From: Saccharothrix ecbatanensis | GTDB taxonomy: Bacteria; Actinomycetota; Actinomycetes; Mycobacteriales; Pseudonocardiaceae | Length of the DNA stretch: 64,000 bases | Assembly (NCBI RefSeq): GCF_014205015.1 | Contig: NZ_JACHMO010000001.1 | Span: forward strand, 2,666,001 to 2,730,000 | Direction: 5' to 3' | In this document: positions 34,726 to 43,466 of the stretch, piece after piece | Position numbering within the stretch: position 1 is the first letter of the stretch | Layout of the letters: every line of letters starts with the position of its first letter | Notes under the pieces: model-generated | What the model saw: only the letters and a program-made list of their open reading frames with translations | Told to the model about the DNA's origin: nothing | Database searches by the model: none | Position numbers and translations under genes: made by a program

Positions 34726-35553
34726 TCAGGCCCGTGCGCGCAGCCAGTCCAAGGCGGACGCGGCGGGGTCGAGCACCGAGATGTGCCCGTCCTCGGCGAA
34801 CACCCGCAGCTCGGCCGCCGGGCAACGACGTGCCAGCCACTCACTGTGCGAGCTGGGCACCACGCGGTCCTGACCGCCGTGCACGAACAGCACCGGCGCG
34901 GACACGTCGGCGGGGTCGCAGCCCCACGGGTTCACGTAGGCGAGATCATCGTCGATCAGCGCGGCCGGCCCTGCCGCAATGGCCGGCCCGACGACGTCGT
35001 CGAACCACGACCAGTCGCCCGAGAGCGCGGCGAGGTCCGCCGGGATGAACCCGTCGAACTCGACGTCCGACGCCTCGAACCGCTCCTTCACCGCACGGCC
35101 CGCGGCTGCCGCGCGCAACGACGCCACCCCGGACGGCGCCATCCCCGCGAACCAGTCGAGCCCGTCCGCGTCGTACGGGGCGACCCCTGCCACGCTCACC
35201 ACACCCAGCACCCGGTCGGGCAGCAACGCGCCGCAGGCCAGCGCATGCGGCCCGCCACCCGAGTGCCCGAACACCGCGAACCGGTCGATGCCCAGCGCGT
35301 CGGCGACGGCGGACGCGCAACCGGCGGCGGACGCGATGTCCCGGCCGGGGTGCGGCGTCGATCCGCCGTAGCCGGGGCGGTCGTAGGAGACCCACCGGAT
35401 GCCCAGCCGTTCGGCGGCGGGGAAGAACGGCACGGGCGGTGCGCCGATGTTCGGTGTGCCGTGGTGCCAGAGGACGGCGAGATCGCCGACACCGGAGTCG
35501 TACGCGTGCAGCGTGCGGCCGTCGTGCAGTCCGATGTCGATCTCCGAGACCAT
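34726..35553 (-). CDS. Alpha/beta hydrolase
   Basis: 275 residues. The nucleophile elbow is GHSGGG near residue 95, with an oxyanion HGTP near 31, an acid candidate Asp in HGGQD near 228, and His in EDGHI near 257. It is a typical serine hydrolase of esterase or proline-iminopeptidase shape without a signal peptide. The substrate is unknown. It is convergent with the helicase with an 8-bp gap. Confidence 0.88.
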   Translation of the reverse strand: MVSEIDIGLHDGRTLHAYDSGVGDLAVLWHHGTPNIGAPPVPFFPAAERLGIRWVSYDRPGYGGSTPHPGRDIASAAGCASAVADALGIDRFAVFGHSGGGPHALACGALLPDRVLGVVSVAGVAPYDADGLDWFAGMAPSGVASLRAAAAGRAVKERFEASDVEFDGFIPADLAALSGDWSWFDDVVGPAIAAGPAALIDDDLAYVNPWGCDPADVSAPVLFVHGGQDRVVPSSHSEWLARRCPAAELRVFAEDGHISVLDPAASALDWLRARA

Positions 35554-35623
35554 CGGTGGAGGCTAACAGCGGCTGCCCGGAACCGGCCCTGATCCACCGT
35601 GCACCTGATTAGGATCCCCCCTC

Positions 35624-37288
35624 GTGTTCGACGAGCGGTGGGCGGTGGTGCCGGCTCGACCGGTGGCCACGAGGTGGGCCACCCGTCGGGCCGAGAAGCT
35701 CGTGCTCGGCGTCGTGCACAACGTGACCGCGGCGACGCGCCTGTTCGACGTGCTGCCGCTGGTCGCCACCGACCCGAGGGTCCAGGTGCTGTTCACCTGC
35801 ACCGGGTCGTCCCCGTTCACGCCCGGCACGGTCGAGCACCTGGCCCGGCTCGGCGTGCAGCCGATCGACTGGGCGCAGGCGGAGCGGACGCCGTTCGACT
35901 TGGCCGTCGCCGCCGGCTACGGCGGACCGCTGGAACGCCTGCGCGCACCCCTTGTGGTATTGCCGCACGGAATGGGATATAATAAATACCTGGAAATCGG
36001 AAATCGGAAATCGGAAATCGGTGACCGGAGTCCGGTTTTCGGTTTGTCGCCGGAATGGCTCACCCATGACGGCCGACTGATTCCCTCCAGCATGATCCTC
36101 TCCCACGCCGAACAGCTGGACCGACTGCGCCTGAGCTGCCCAGAAGCGGTTCCGGCGGCGGTGGTGGCGGGTGATCCCTGTTTCGACCGGATGCTCGCGA
36201 GTTTCCCCTTGCGCGATACCTATCGCGCGGCGCTGGGCTTGCGAAGCGGTCAACGATTGGTGGTCGTTTCCTCGACTTGGGGGCCCGGCAGTCTCTACGA
36301 CCAAGCGGCCGATGTCGTTCGCCTCCTGCGCACGGAATTGCCTTTGGACGACTACCGGGTCGCGTTGGCGCTCCACCCGAACACCTGGTTCGGCCACTCG
36401 CCGTGGCAGGTCCGGATGTGGCTCGCCGAGTGCGAACGGGCCGGGGTGGTCGTCCTCCCGCCCGAAGAAGGCTGGCGTGCCGCCCTTGTCGCCGCCGATG
36501 TGGTGGTCGGCGACCACGGATCGGTCACGTTCTACGGCGCGGCACTCGGCGTGCCGGTGCTGCTCGCCGCCGCCGCGCACGACGCCGTGGACCCCGCGTC
36601 GGCGGTCGGCCGCTTCATCGACAAGGCGGACCGGCTCGTCCCCGGCCGTCCGCTGCGCCAACAGCTGGGCGCGGCGACGCTGAGCGACGAGGTGTCCGCG
36701 ATCGCCGCATTGGTCAGCTCCGCGCCAGGCCAGGCCGCGACGTTGCTGCGCACCGAGTTCTACCGGCTGCTGCGACTGGCGGAACCCGGGACCGCACCGG
36801 AAGTCCGCACCATTCCCGTCGCCCGGGTCACGACGCCACCGGTCGTGCACCAGTGGGTGCGGGTCGAGTTCGACACCCCCGACCGGGCAGCGGTGGTCCG
36901 CTTCCCCGCCGACCTCCGCCGCGCCTCACCACCGGACAGCCACCTGGTGGTGGGCGTGGACACGCCGGACGCGACGCTGCTGGAGAGTGCCGAGATCGTC
37001 GTCCACGACGACGCCGGTGACGCCGAACGGTGGATCGCGGCGATGTTCGACGCGCTACCCGGCCTCGGATGCGCGTCCATGCCCGACCACTCCGGCCGAT
37101 GGCTCGTCGGCGCCCGGGACGGCTCGCTGCTGGCGTTCACCGGCCCCGCTCAGGCGGGCAGGGTGTGGGCGTCCGTGGTCCACGCCTGGCAGCTGCACGC
37201 CCTCCCGTTCCCGACGCATGTCACCGTGACGCTGGGCGAGGAGGAGCGCACCGCCGAGGTCTGTCAGCTCAGGGCGGCCAGCCGCTGA
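35624..37288 (+). CDS. GT-B-like protein resembling CDP-glycerol glycerophosphotransferases
   Basis: 554 residues, cytosolic. The first ~400 show a two-Rossmann layout: LVLGVVHNVTAATRLFDVL, APLVVLPHGMGYNKYLE, LVVVSSTWGPGSLYD, YRVALALHPNTWFGH, DVVVGDHGSVTFYGAALGVP. The HGMGYNK and DHGS(V)TFY segments resemble nucleotide-sugar or CDP-glycerol polymerase motifs. The last ~150 residues form an extra alpha/beta domain. Codons for residues ~120-135 come from an AT-rich stretch with four GGAAATC heptamers. Its 3' end overlaps the convergent STAND gene by 25 bp. The GT activity is inferred from layout only. Confidence 0.65.
   Translation: MFDERWAVVPARPVATRWATRRAEKLVLGVVHNVTAATRLFDVLPLVATDPRVQVLFTCTGSSPFTPGTVEHLARLGVQPIDWAQAERTPFDLAVAAGYGGPLERLRAPLVVLPHGMGYNKYLEIGNRKSEIGDRSPVFGLSPEWLTHDGRLIPSSMILSHAEQLDRLRLSCPEAVPAAVVAGDPCFDRMLASFPLRDTYRAALGLRSGQRLVVVSSTWGPGSLYDQAADVVRLLRTELPLDDYRVALALHPNTWFGHSPWQVRMWLAECERAGVVVLPPEEGWRAALVAADVVVGDHGSVTFYGAALGVPVLLAAAAHDAVDPASAVGRFIDKADRLVPGRPLRQQLGAATLSDEVSAIAALVSSAPGQAATLLRTEFYRLLRLAEPGTAPEVRTIPVARVTTPPVVHQWVRVEFDTPDRAAVVRFPADLRRASPPDSHLVVGVDTPDATLLESAEIVVHDDAGDAERWIAAMFDALPGLGCASMPDHSGRWLVGARDGSLLAFTGPAQAGRVWASVVHAWQLHALPFPTHVTVTLGEEERTAEVCQLRAASR
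35992..36019 (+). repeat. Four tandem GGAAATC heptamers in coding sequence
   Basis: Four perfect head-to-tail copies of GGAAATC (35992-36019) plus GG, in an AT-rich island (from ~35970) that also contains a TATAAT hexamer at 35978-35983. A heptamer gain or loss shifts the frame, so this could be a phase-variable locus. Confidence 0.9.
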
Positions 37289-39345
37289 GCGGTGCGGGTC
37301 ATGGCGTTGACGAAACCGTGTTCGGCGTAGAGCGCGATCGCCTGCTCGTAGAACGCCTTCGCCGCATCGCCCGTCTCCAGGTCGCCGAGCGCGTCGAGCA
37401 CCTGGGCCTGGTCGAACGGCCAGCTCTGCTCGGCCGTGATCGCCCTGGCCTGCGCCAGACGTTCACGGGCCTGCTCGGTGCGCCCGGCCTCGCCGGACTT
37501 CCGCCCCTGCCAGGTCATGATCTTGGCGAAGTTGCGCGGTTCCGGGGCGGCCAGCCCGCGGAAACCGGCCAACGCCTGGTCGAGCAGAGCGATCGCGGAC
37601 TCCGGTGGTTCCGCCTTGGCCAGGTGGAAGCGCGCCAACGCGATCCGGCGCGGGTCGCCGACCGACTCGGCCAACGCCAGGTTCCGCCGCAGCACGGTCC
37701 GAGCCTCGTCCACGTCGTCGCGCGCCAGTCGGGCGAGGCCCGCGCATTCCAGTGCGGTCGCCTCCGCCTCGACGTCCCGCGCCGCCAGCGCGATCCCGAT
37801 CGCCGACCGACATGCCGCGATCGCCGCGTCGGTGTCGCCGAGGTGGAGGTGGGCGAAACCCATCTGCGTCAACAACACCGCGCGCACGACATCACCGGCT
37901 AAGTGTTCCGCCGCACGGACGCCGATCTCGTTGGTGGCCAACAGGTCGTCGTAGTACTTGCCCGGCTCGTACAACGCCCACAGCACCAGGCACAGCACCA
38001 CGACCGCTTCGAACGCGCCATCCTCATAGGACGCCACGACCACCGCGCGCAAGGTGACCCGCTCGCGCTCCAACCACCCGCGCGAGTCCACCTCCGCCGG
38101 GTGGCCGGGCTGCGGCCGGACGTCGGGGAACAGCCTGCGCCGCCACACCCGTTGCCCCATCACGGCGGCCTCGGCGGTGACCGCACCCGCCACGTACCAG
38201 TCGATCAGCCGCCGCCGGAGGGCGTCCCGCTCGGCCCGGTCGACCACCTCGCCGATCCGCGCCGCGTGCCCGCGCACGAGGTTGTGAGCCACCACCCGGC
38301 CGGCGACCGGGTTCTCGACCACCCTCAGCGACACCAGCTCGTCCACCGCGCGGCGAACCGTCACCTCGTCGACACCCATCCCTGCGGCCAACGCCGCGAC
38401 GGACACGTCGCCCGTGCCCGGATGCGCGCCCAACGCCCGGTAGACGCCCTGAGCCCGCGGGCTCAGCCGGGCGTAGGTGGCGTCGAACAGCGAACCCAGC
38501 GTCGGCTCGTCACCGACCGCCACGGACGTGATCCCGGCGTCCGGATCGGCCAGCTCCTCCAGCAGTTCGGCCAAGGACAACGTCGGCCGCTCGGCGAGCA
38601 TGCCGCCCACGAGGCACAACGCGACCGGCAGTCCCGCGCACAACTCCAGGACGCCGCGCAGCGCGTACTGATCGGCGCCGACCCGGTCCTCGGCGAACTG
38701 GCCCAACAACTCGACCGCCATGTCCGGTTCCAGCGGATCGATGTCGATCAGCGTCGCCCGCTGCCGCGCCAACACGCCGAAAGCGCCGTGACCGGTGACG
38801 ACCACGACGGAACCACCGGACCCCGGCAGCAGCGAACGGACCTGCGCGGGCGAGACCACGTCGTCGAGGAACACGGCCAGCGACAAGCCATGCGTGACCG
38901 ACCGGAACATCGACGCCCTCGACGCCAGATCGGCGGGCAGGTTCCCCCGCTCCACGCCGAGCGACACCAGGAACTCGCCCAACACCTCGCGCGGCGCGAC
39001 CTGGTGATCGCCCCACGCGCCGAGCGTCGCGTACAGCTGGCCGTCGGGGAAGTGCTGCTGGACGCGGTGCAGCCAGGACGTCGCCACCGTCGACTTGCCG
39101 CTCCCCCGCGGACCGAGCACGACCTTGATCACCGGATCGTCCAGCGGCGGCCGGTCGGCGATGTCCCGTTCCAACTCGGCCAGCACGCGGACCTGGTTGA
39201 CCAGCTCCACCCGCGGCGGCAGTTGGCGGGGCACCTTCGTCGCGGGCCAGTGGAAGTGCACATCACCGTGGATCGCACCGGCCTGCACGACGGCACGCGC
39301 CGACCCGCTGAAATCGTTGCGCGCGACCCGTTCTTCGCCGACCAC
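37264..39345 (-). CDS. STAND (NB-ARC-like) NTPase with C-terminal TPR-like repeats
   Basis: 693 residues. N-terminal ~30 residues carry the NDFSGSARAVVQAGAIHGDV motif seen at the head of actinomycete STAND and SARP-like proteins. The NTPase has Walker A GPRGSGKST (~78-86), Walker B-like LAVFLDDV, sensor VVVTGHG and GLPVALCLVGGML (the NB-ARC GLPL box). Helical repeats fill the C-terminal third (ALECAGLARLARDDVDEARTVLR, FYEQAIALYAEHGF). The GTG at 39345 is chosen because GCGGAGG sits six bases upstream; a TTG at 39375 is weaker. Such proteins act as signal-responsive switches or immune-like sensors, but no effector domain is evident. Confidence 0.85.
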   Translation of the reverse strand: MVGEERVARNDFSGSARAVVQAGAIHGDVHFHWPATKVPRQLPPRVELVNQVRVLAELERDIADRPPLDDPVIKVVLGPRGSGKSTVATSWLHRVQQHFPDGQLYATLGAWGDHQVAPREVLGEFLVSLGVERGNLPADLASRASMFRSVTHGLSLAVFLDDVVSPAQVRSLLPGSGGSVVVVTGHGAFGVLARQRATLIDIDPLEPDMAVELLGQFAEDRVGADQYALRGVLELCAGLPVALCLVGGMLAERPTLSLAELLEELADPDAGITSVAVGDEPTLGSLFDATYARLSPRAQGVYRALGAHPGTGDVSVAALAAGMGVDEVTVRRAVDELVSLRVVENPVAGRVVAHNLVRGHAARIGEVVDRAERDALRRRLIDWYVAGAVTAEAAVMGQRVWRRRLFPDVRPQPGHPAEVDSRGWLERERVTLRAVVVASYEDGAFEAVVVLCLVLWALYEPGKYYDDLLATNEIGVRAAEHLAGDVVRAVLLTQMGFAHLHLGDTDAAIAACRSAIGIALAARDVEAEATALECAGLARLARDDVDEARTVLRRNLALAESVGDPRRIALARFHLAKAEPPESAIALLDQALAGFRGLAAPEPRNFAKIMTWQGRKSGEAGRTEQARERLAQARAITAEQSWPFDQAQVLDALGDLETGDAAKAFYEQAIALYAEHGFVNAMTRTAQRLAALS

Positions 39346-39563
39346 CCGTGACCTCCGCGCCCACGTCGAGGACAAGATCGTCGGGCCAGCCTACCGACTG
39401 TGCCGACCGCAAGCAGCCGGTTCGCTACACACCGTCAGCACGTGTCCTGGTCCTGATCATGCCGAGATGCCCGGAATGTGACGCAAGAGCTGGTTTGGCG
39501 CGTCTGCGGAACGGTTACCACCTGCGTGCGCCTTGAGTGGACAGGGTGCTGGAGGAGCGTGCC

Positions 39564-39950
39564 ATGAACATGGTGGAGCTGCCTGACGACGGGCTCGACC
39601 TGGAGTCGGACGGCACGGTGGACCGCATCGGCGGTTGGGTGCGACAGGTCGCCTACGAGGTGGACGAGCGCCGGATCGCCGATCTGGCGTTGATCACCGC
39701 GGAGTTGGTGGGGAACGCGCGTCGGCACGCCGAGGGGCCGTGGCGGGTGCGGCTGTGGCGGGTGGACGACCGCCGGGTCGTCCGGGTCGAGGTGGAGGAC
39801 CGCAGTCCGAGCCTGCTGCCCGTGCTGGGCCGGGCCGACAACCCCTCGCTGGGCAACGGCCTGGTGCTGGTCAACCGGCTGTCGGTGCACTGGGGGTTCG
39901 AGCGCCACGAGGACCGCAAGGTGGTCTGGGCCGAAGTGCCGATGGGGTGA
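39564..39950 (+). CDS. Anti-sigma-type ATP-binding protein (HATPase_c_2)
   Basis: 128 residues, RsbW/SpoIIAB-like GHKL ATPase fold: N-box TAELVGNARRHA near residue 50, G1-like EVEDRSPSLLP and G2-like SLGNGLVLVNRLS. Streptomyces encodes many such stand-alone proteins, often paired with an anti-anti-sigma factor not seen here. The start at 39564 follows GGAGGAG; an internal ATG two codons later is also possible. Confidence 0.85.
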   Translation: MNMVELPDDGLDLESDGTVDRIGGWVRQVAYEVDERRIADLALITAELVGNARRHAEGPWRVRLWRVDDRRVVRVEVEDRSPSLLPVLGRADNPSLGNGLVLVNRLSVHWGFERHEDRKVVWAEVPMG

Positions 39951-39974
39951 GCGGCCCGCTGGGGCGAGGCCGGA

Positions 39975-40007
39975 GTGCGGGGTCCGCGGCGCGTGCGGAC
40001 CCCGCAC
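39975..40007. terminator. Bidirectional terminator hairpin
   Basis: A perfect 13-bp stem GTGCGGGGTCCGC (39975-39987) / GCGGACCCCGCAC (39995-40007) with a 7-base loop, between the convergent HATPase and secreted hydrolase genes. Confidence 0.85.
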
Positions 40008-40012
40008 CACCG

Positions 40013-41011
40013 TCAGCGGCCCACCTCCTCCACTGCCCAGGAGGAGACCGCCGAGTAGTAGTCCCGCGCGTTGGGCGCGAGGTTGATCGAGTGGCCGTAG
40101 TCGGGCAGCACGTACGTCCGCAGCGGCGCGCGGAAGTACGGCGCCTCGGCCGCGTGGAGCGTCGTGGACGTCGAGCAGTCGGTGGCGAGCAGGCCGCACA
40201 CCGCCGCGTCACGGCTGCCCACGGCGGACATCACCGGCACGTCGATCAGCTTGCTGTACGGCAGCAGCACGGCCACCCCGAGCCCGTCGGCGGCCTCGGT
40301 CGGCGCGAAGACGTCCTTTGTGGACTCTTCCAGGGGCAGGACGCCGGACAAGGGCAGGCCGGGGGCGTGGAAGCTGGCGTGCCGGGTGCCGGGTGCGGTC
40401 GTCAGGTAGCCCAACGGGTGGAGCAGGCCGAACTTCGGGTCGAGGTTGGCCGGCCGGAAGTTCGCGAACGCCGCCACCACGCCCGCCGGGTTGATCCGGT
40501 GCGTCATGCCGGTGAGCAGCACGCCGTCCACGTCGCCGTAGGTGCCCGCCTCCACCACGCTGATCGCCGCGCCGAGCGAGTGGCCGCCGATGATCACGCG
40601 GCTGAACCGCGGCCCGTACGCGCCGGCACGCAGTCCTTGCACCACCTGGTGCATGGCGTCGGCCTGGACGAACGCCGTCAGCGTCAGCGCCAAGGGCCGC
40701 GAGCTGCGTCCGGTGCCGAGCCGGTCGACCGCGAACGTGGCGAACCCGGCCGCGTTCTGCGCGGCGCGGAAGGAGTGCCTGCCGTCGGGGAAGTCCCAGT
40801 AGGAGCTGTTGTAGGTGGCGCCCGGGACGAGCACCTGGACGGTGGCGGCGCCGGCCGGCGTGCACAGGGTGCCGTGGACGACGTGGCGGTGGCCGAGGAC
40901 GGTCACCGGCGCGTCGACCGGACGACACGTGGGACCGGCCGAGGCGGACGCGGACGTGAGCGACGACGCCACCATGAGCGCCACCACGGCGGCGGCGAGT
41001 GAGTACCGCAA
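40013..41011 (-). CDS. Secreted alpha/beta hydrolase
   Basis: 332 residues. A signal peptide spans about residues 1-25 (SLAAAVVALMVASSLTSASASA). The nucleophile motif GHSLG appears at about residue 143, and the late DYGHS supplies His near 306. The overall shape matches esterase/haloperoxidase-like lipases. The start is TTG at 41011, with GGAGG nine bases upstream. The P450 gene ends 18 bases upstream on the same strand, so they could be co-transcribed. Confidence 0.87.
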   Translation of the reverse strand: MRYSLAAAVVALMVASSLTSASASAGPTCRPVDAPVTVLGHRHVVHGTLCTPAGAATVQVLVPGATYNSSYWDFPDGRHSFRAAQNAAGFATFAVDRLGTGRSSRPLALTLTAFVQADAMHQVVQGLRAGAYGPRFSRVIIGGHSLGAAISVVEAGTYGDVDGVLLTGMTHRINPAGVVAAFANFRPANLDPKFGLLHPLGYLTTAPGTRHASFHAPGLPLSGVLPLEESTKDVFAPTEAADGLGVAVLLPYSKLIDVPVMSAVGSRDAAVCGLLATDCSTSTTLHAAEAPYFRAPLRTYVLPDYGHSINLAPNARDYYSAVSSWAVEEVGR

Positions 41012-41029
41012 GAAGGACTACCTCCAGGA

Positions 41030-42391
41030 TCAGCGGGGACGGGAGTGGGCGGTCATCGGCAGCCGGTTGGGGTACAGCAAGCCGATCACCTTGGGGCGCA
41101 CGGGTTTCCCCGGCACGGGCACGAGCCGCCAGCGGGCGGCCAGGGTCGCCACGACGATCGCCATCTCGATGTGCGCGAAGGCGTGGCCGGGGCAGTGGTG
41201 CAGGCCGCCCGCGAACGGCACGTACGCGCCCTTGGGCAGCGCGGCGGCACGTTCGGGCAGCCACCGGTCGGGGTCGAAGCGCTCGGGTTCGTCGTAGTAA
41301 CGCGGGTCGTGGTGCAGCGCGTGCGGGCTGAAGCCGACCTCGGTGCCCGCGGGCACCCGCGCACCGCCCAGCGACACCGACGTGTTGGTCCGCCGCAGCA
41401 TGATCCACAACGGGTAGCGGCGCAGCACTTCCGTGATCACGCGCTGGAGGTACGGCAGCCGGCGGACGTCGTCGATCGTCGCCGCACGGCCGCCGAGCAC
41501 GTCGTCCACCTCCGCGTGCACCCGCTGTTCCACCAAGGGGTTGCGGGCCAGTTCGTGGAACAGCCAGGCCAGCGCGGTCCCGGTGGTCTCGGTGCCCGCG
41601 GTGAGCAGGGTGACCACCTCGTCCCGGATCTGCTGCCGGCCCATCGCCTCGCCGGTGTCCTCGTCCCGCGCGTTCAGCAGCACGGACAGCAGGTCGTCCC
41701 GGTCGCCGCGGGACGAGTCGACCACGTCGTCCACGACCCGGTGCACGCCCGCGACGGCCCGGTCGAACCGCCGGTTCACCGGGAGCGGCAGCTTCTCCAG
41801 CCCCGGCGGCGACAGCGCGCGCACCACGCCCAGCCTGATCACCGTCGGCGTGTGCGTCCGGATCGCCGCGCTCGCCGCGGGCCCGAAGTCGGCGGAGAAC
41901 AGCGTGCGGCCGACCACCGAGATCGCCAGGTCCCGCATCACCCGATCGAGCGACACGGTCTGTCCATCCCGCCAGGAATTCGCCAGGTCAGCGGCCAATG
42001 CGGTCATAGTCTCCGAATACCTCGTCAACGGGCGGCGGTGGAACGCGGGCTGGATCATCCGGCGTTGCCGGCGGTGGAAATCGCCGTTGGTGCTGACCAG
42101 CCCGTTCCCGAACGCGCGCCGCAGTTTGTCGACGAAGATGCCCTTGTCGAACTTGTCCGTCTCGCCGGTCAGCACCTGGTGCGCCAATTCGGCCGAGGTG
42201 ACGAAGTACAGCGGCAGGCCGCCGAGGAAGATCCGCACCACCGGCCCGTGCGACCGCAGATCTGCGGTGAAGGCGAGGCGTTGTCGCAGCAAGGAGGCGG
42301 TGTGCCCGAGCAAGGGTAATCGCCCGGGAACCGTGGGAACCTCATGTCCACCGGTATCGGTGTTGTCGCTGGTATTCGGGCCGGACGTCAT
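41030..42391 (-). CDS. Cytochrome P450
   Basis: 453 residues. I-helix oxygen-binding AGTETTGT near residue 265, K-helix EVLRR near 318, and heme loop FAGGLHHCPGHAFA near 395-408 with the thiolate Cys. The N-terminus has a short unstructured head, then PGRLPLLGH. Overall it resembles the class that includes terpene oxygenases (CYP183-like) rather than the shorter 400-residue macrolide P450s. No terpene synthase or redox partner is in the window. Its ATG follows GGGAG about ten bases upstream. Confidence 0.93.
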   Translation of the reverse strand: MTSGPNTSDNTDTGGHEVPTVPGRLPLLGHTASLLRQRLAFTADLRSHGPVVRIFLGGLPLYFVTSAELAHQVLTGETDKFDKGIFVDKLRRAFGNGLVSTNGDFHRRQRRMIQPAFHRRPLTRYSETMTALAADLANSWRDGQTVSLDRVMRDLAISVVGRTLFSADFGPAASAAIRTHTPTVIRLGVVRALSPPGLEKLPLPVNRRFDRAVAGVHRVVDDVVDSSRGDRDDLLSVLLNARDEDTGEAMGRQQIRDEVVTLLTAGTETTGTALAWLFHELARNPLVEQRVHAEVDDVLGGRAATIDDVRRLPYLQRVITEVLRRYPLWIMLRRTNTSVSLGGARVPAGTEVGFSPHALHHDPRYYDEPERFDPDRWLPERAAALPKGAYVPFAGGLHHCPGHAFAHIEMAIVVATLAARWRLVPVPGKPVRPKVIGLLYPNRLPMTAHSRPR

Positions 42392-42481
42392 CGGGCGCCA
42401 CTCCCAGGTGCCGGCCAGTCCGCCGGCAAGTCATTGACCGCGTGCACTCTATGCGCCACCCGGACCGCAACGGGATCGCGC

Positions 42482-42502
42482 ATTCGAGTTATATTGTCGA
42501 AT
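42482..42502. promoter_or_regulatory. ATTCGA-N9-TCGAAT inverted repeat
   Basis: A 6-9-6 inverted repeat in an AT-rich patch of the divergent region between the P450 and the DUF574 methyltransferase. It is a possible operator or promoter region for either gene. Confidence 0.4.
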
Positions 42503-42583
42503 CCGCTGGTATCCACCGGACCCAGGCGGTTGGATGTCCTGGTTCACCACGACCCGAAGCTCGAAAGGCCCACGGAGCACGCC

Positions 42584-43465
42584 ATGAGCGACCTTGACTG
42601 GGTACCGGAAGGCATCGACGTCACGGTGCCGAGCGTGGCCCGGACCTACGACTACCTGCTGGGCGGCGCGCACAACCTCGCCGTCGACCGCGCCATGGGC
42701 GACCAGATGCTCAAGGTGCTGCCCGGCGCGCGGGACTTGGTCCGGCTGAACCGGGCCTTCCTGCGCCGCGCGGTCACCCACCTCGCCGAGCGCGGTGTCC
42801 GGCAGTTCCTCGACATCGGCTCGGGCATCCCCACCGCCGGCAACGTGCACGAGATCGTGCGGGACGTCGCGCAGGGGTGCCGGGTGGTCTACGTGGACAA
42901 GGACCCGGTGGCCGTCGCGCACGGCCGACTGCTGCTCGCCGACGACGAGAACACCGCCGCCGTGCAGGCCGACCTGCGTGAGCCGGAGGACGTGCTGAGC
43001 CGGCCCGAGGTGACCGGTCTGCTGGACTTCGACCAGCCCGTCGCGCTGCTCCTGCTGCTGGTCGTGCACTTCGTCAGACCCGAGGAGGAGCCCGGCGACC
43101 TGCTGGCCCGGTACCGGGACCGGCTGGCGCCCGGCAGCTTCATGGTGATCTCGCACGCCACCGCCGACGACCGCCCCCAGACCATGGCGCGGGCCGCGGA
43201 CACCGTGCGGGAGAGCAGGTCCAAGGACAACCTGGTCTACCGGACGCGCGCCGAGGTGACGGCCCTGTTCGACGGCTACGAGCTGGTCGAGCCGGGTGTG
43301 GTCGGCCATGCCCTGTGGCGGCCGGGTGGCGCCGGGGACATCGCGGACAAGGCCGAGGACAACACCCAGGTCTGGGCGGGCGTGGGCCGCAAGCCGGCCG
43401 GACACGAACCGGCCGGACACGAACTGCCCGGCGTGGGCGACGAACCGGCCGCCGGGGGCCGCTGA
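42584..43465 (+). CDS. DUF574 (PF04672) SAM-dependent methyltransferase
   Basis: 293 residues. The family signature begins ARTYDYLLGGAHNLAVDR and continues with the SAM-site motif FLDIGSGIPTAGNVHEI near residue 84. DUF574 proteins are numerous in Streptomyces and relatives, but their substrates are mostly unknown. The C-terminal tail contains two copies of PAGHE from 15-bp repeats. The gene ends one base before the PAS-GGDEF-EAL gene starts, so they form an operon. Confidence 0.9.
   Translation: MSDLDWVPEGIDVTVPSVARTYDYLLGGAHNLAVDRAMGDQMLKVLPGARDLVRLNRAFLRRAVTHLAERGVRQFLDIGSGIPTAGNVHEIVRDVAQGCRVVYVDKDPVAVAHGRLLLADDENTAAVQADLREPEDVLSRPEVTGLLDFDQPVALLLLLVVHFVRPEEEPGDLLARYRDRLAPGSFMVISHATADDRPQTMARAADTVRESRSKDNLVYRTRAEVTALFDGYELVEPGVVGHALWRPGGAGDIADKAEDNTQVWAGVGRKPAGHEPAGHELPGVGDEPAAGGR
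43394..43423 (+). repeat. Two 15-bp tandem repeats in methyltransferase tail
   Basis: CCGGCCGGACACGAA occurs twice head to tail (43394-43408, 43409-43423), encoding PAGHE-PAGHE. In-frame length variation is expected. Confidence 0.8.
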
Positions 43466-43466
43466 G

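Noticed and set aside
30953..34840. Very long minus-strand open frame (1295 codons) opposite the helicase
   Set aside because: It is a GC-bias shadow: composition is Arg/His/Gln/Gly-rich, no domain is visible, and the plus strand has clear helicase motifs.
35992..36019. CRISPR-like or transposon-end repeat
   Set aside because: Units are 7 nt head to tail with no spacers and no flanking inverted repeats.
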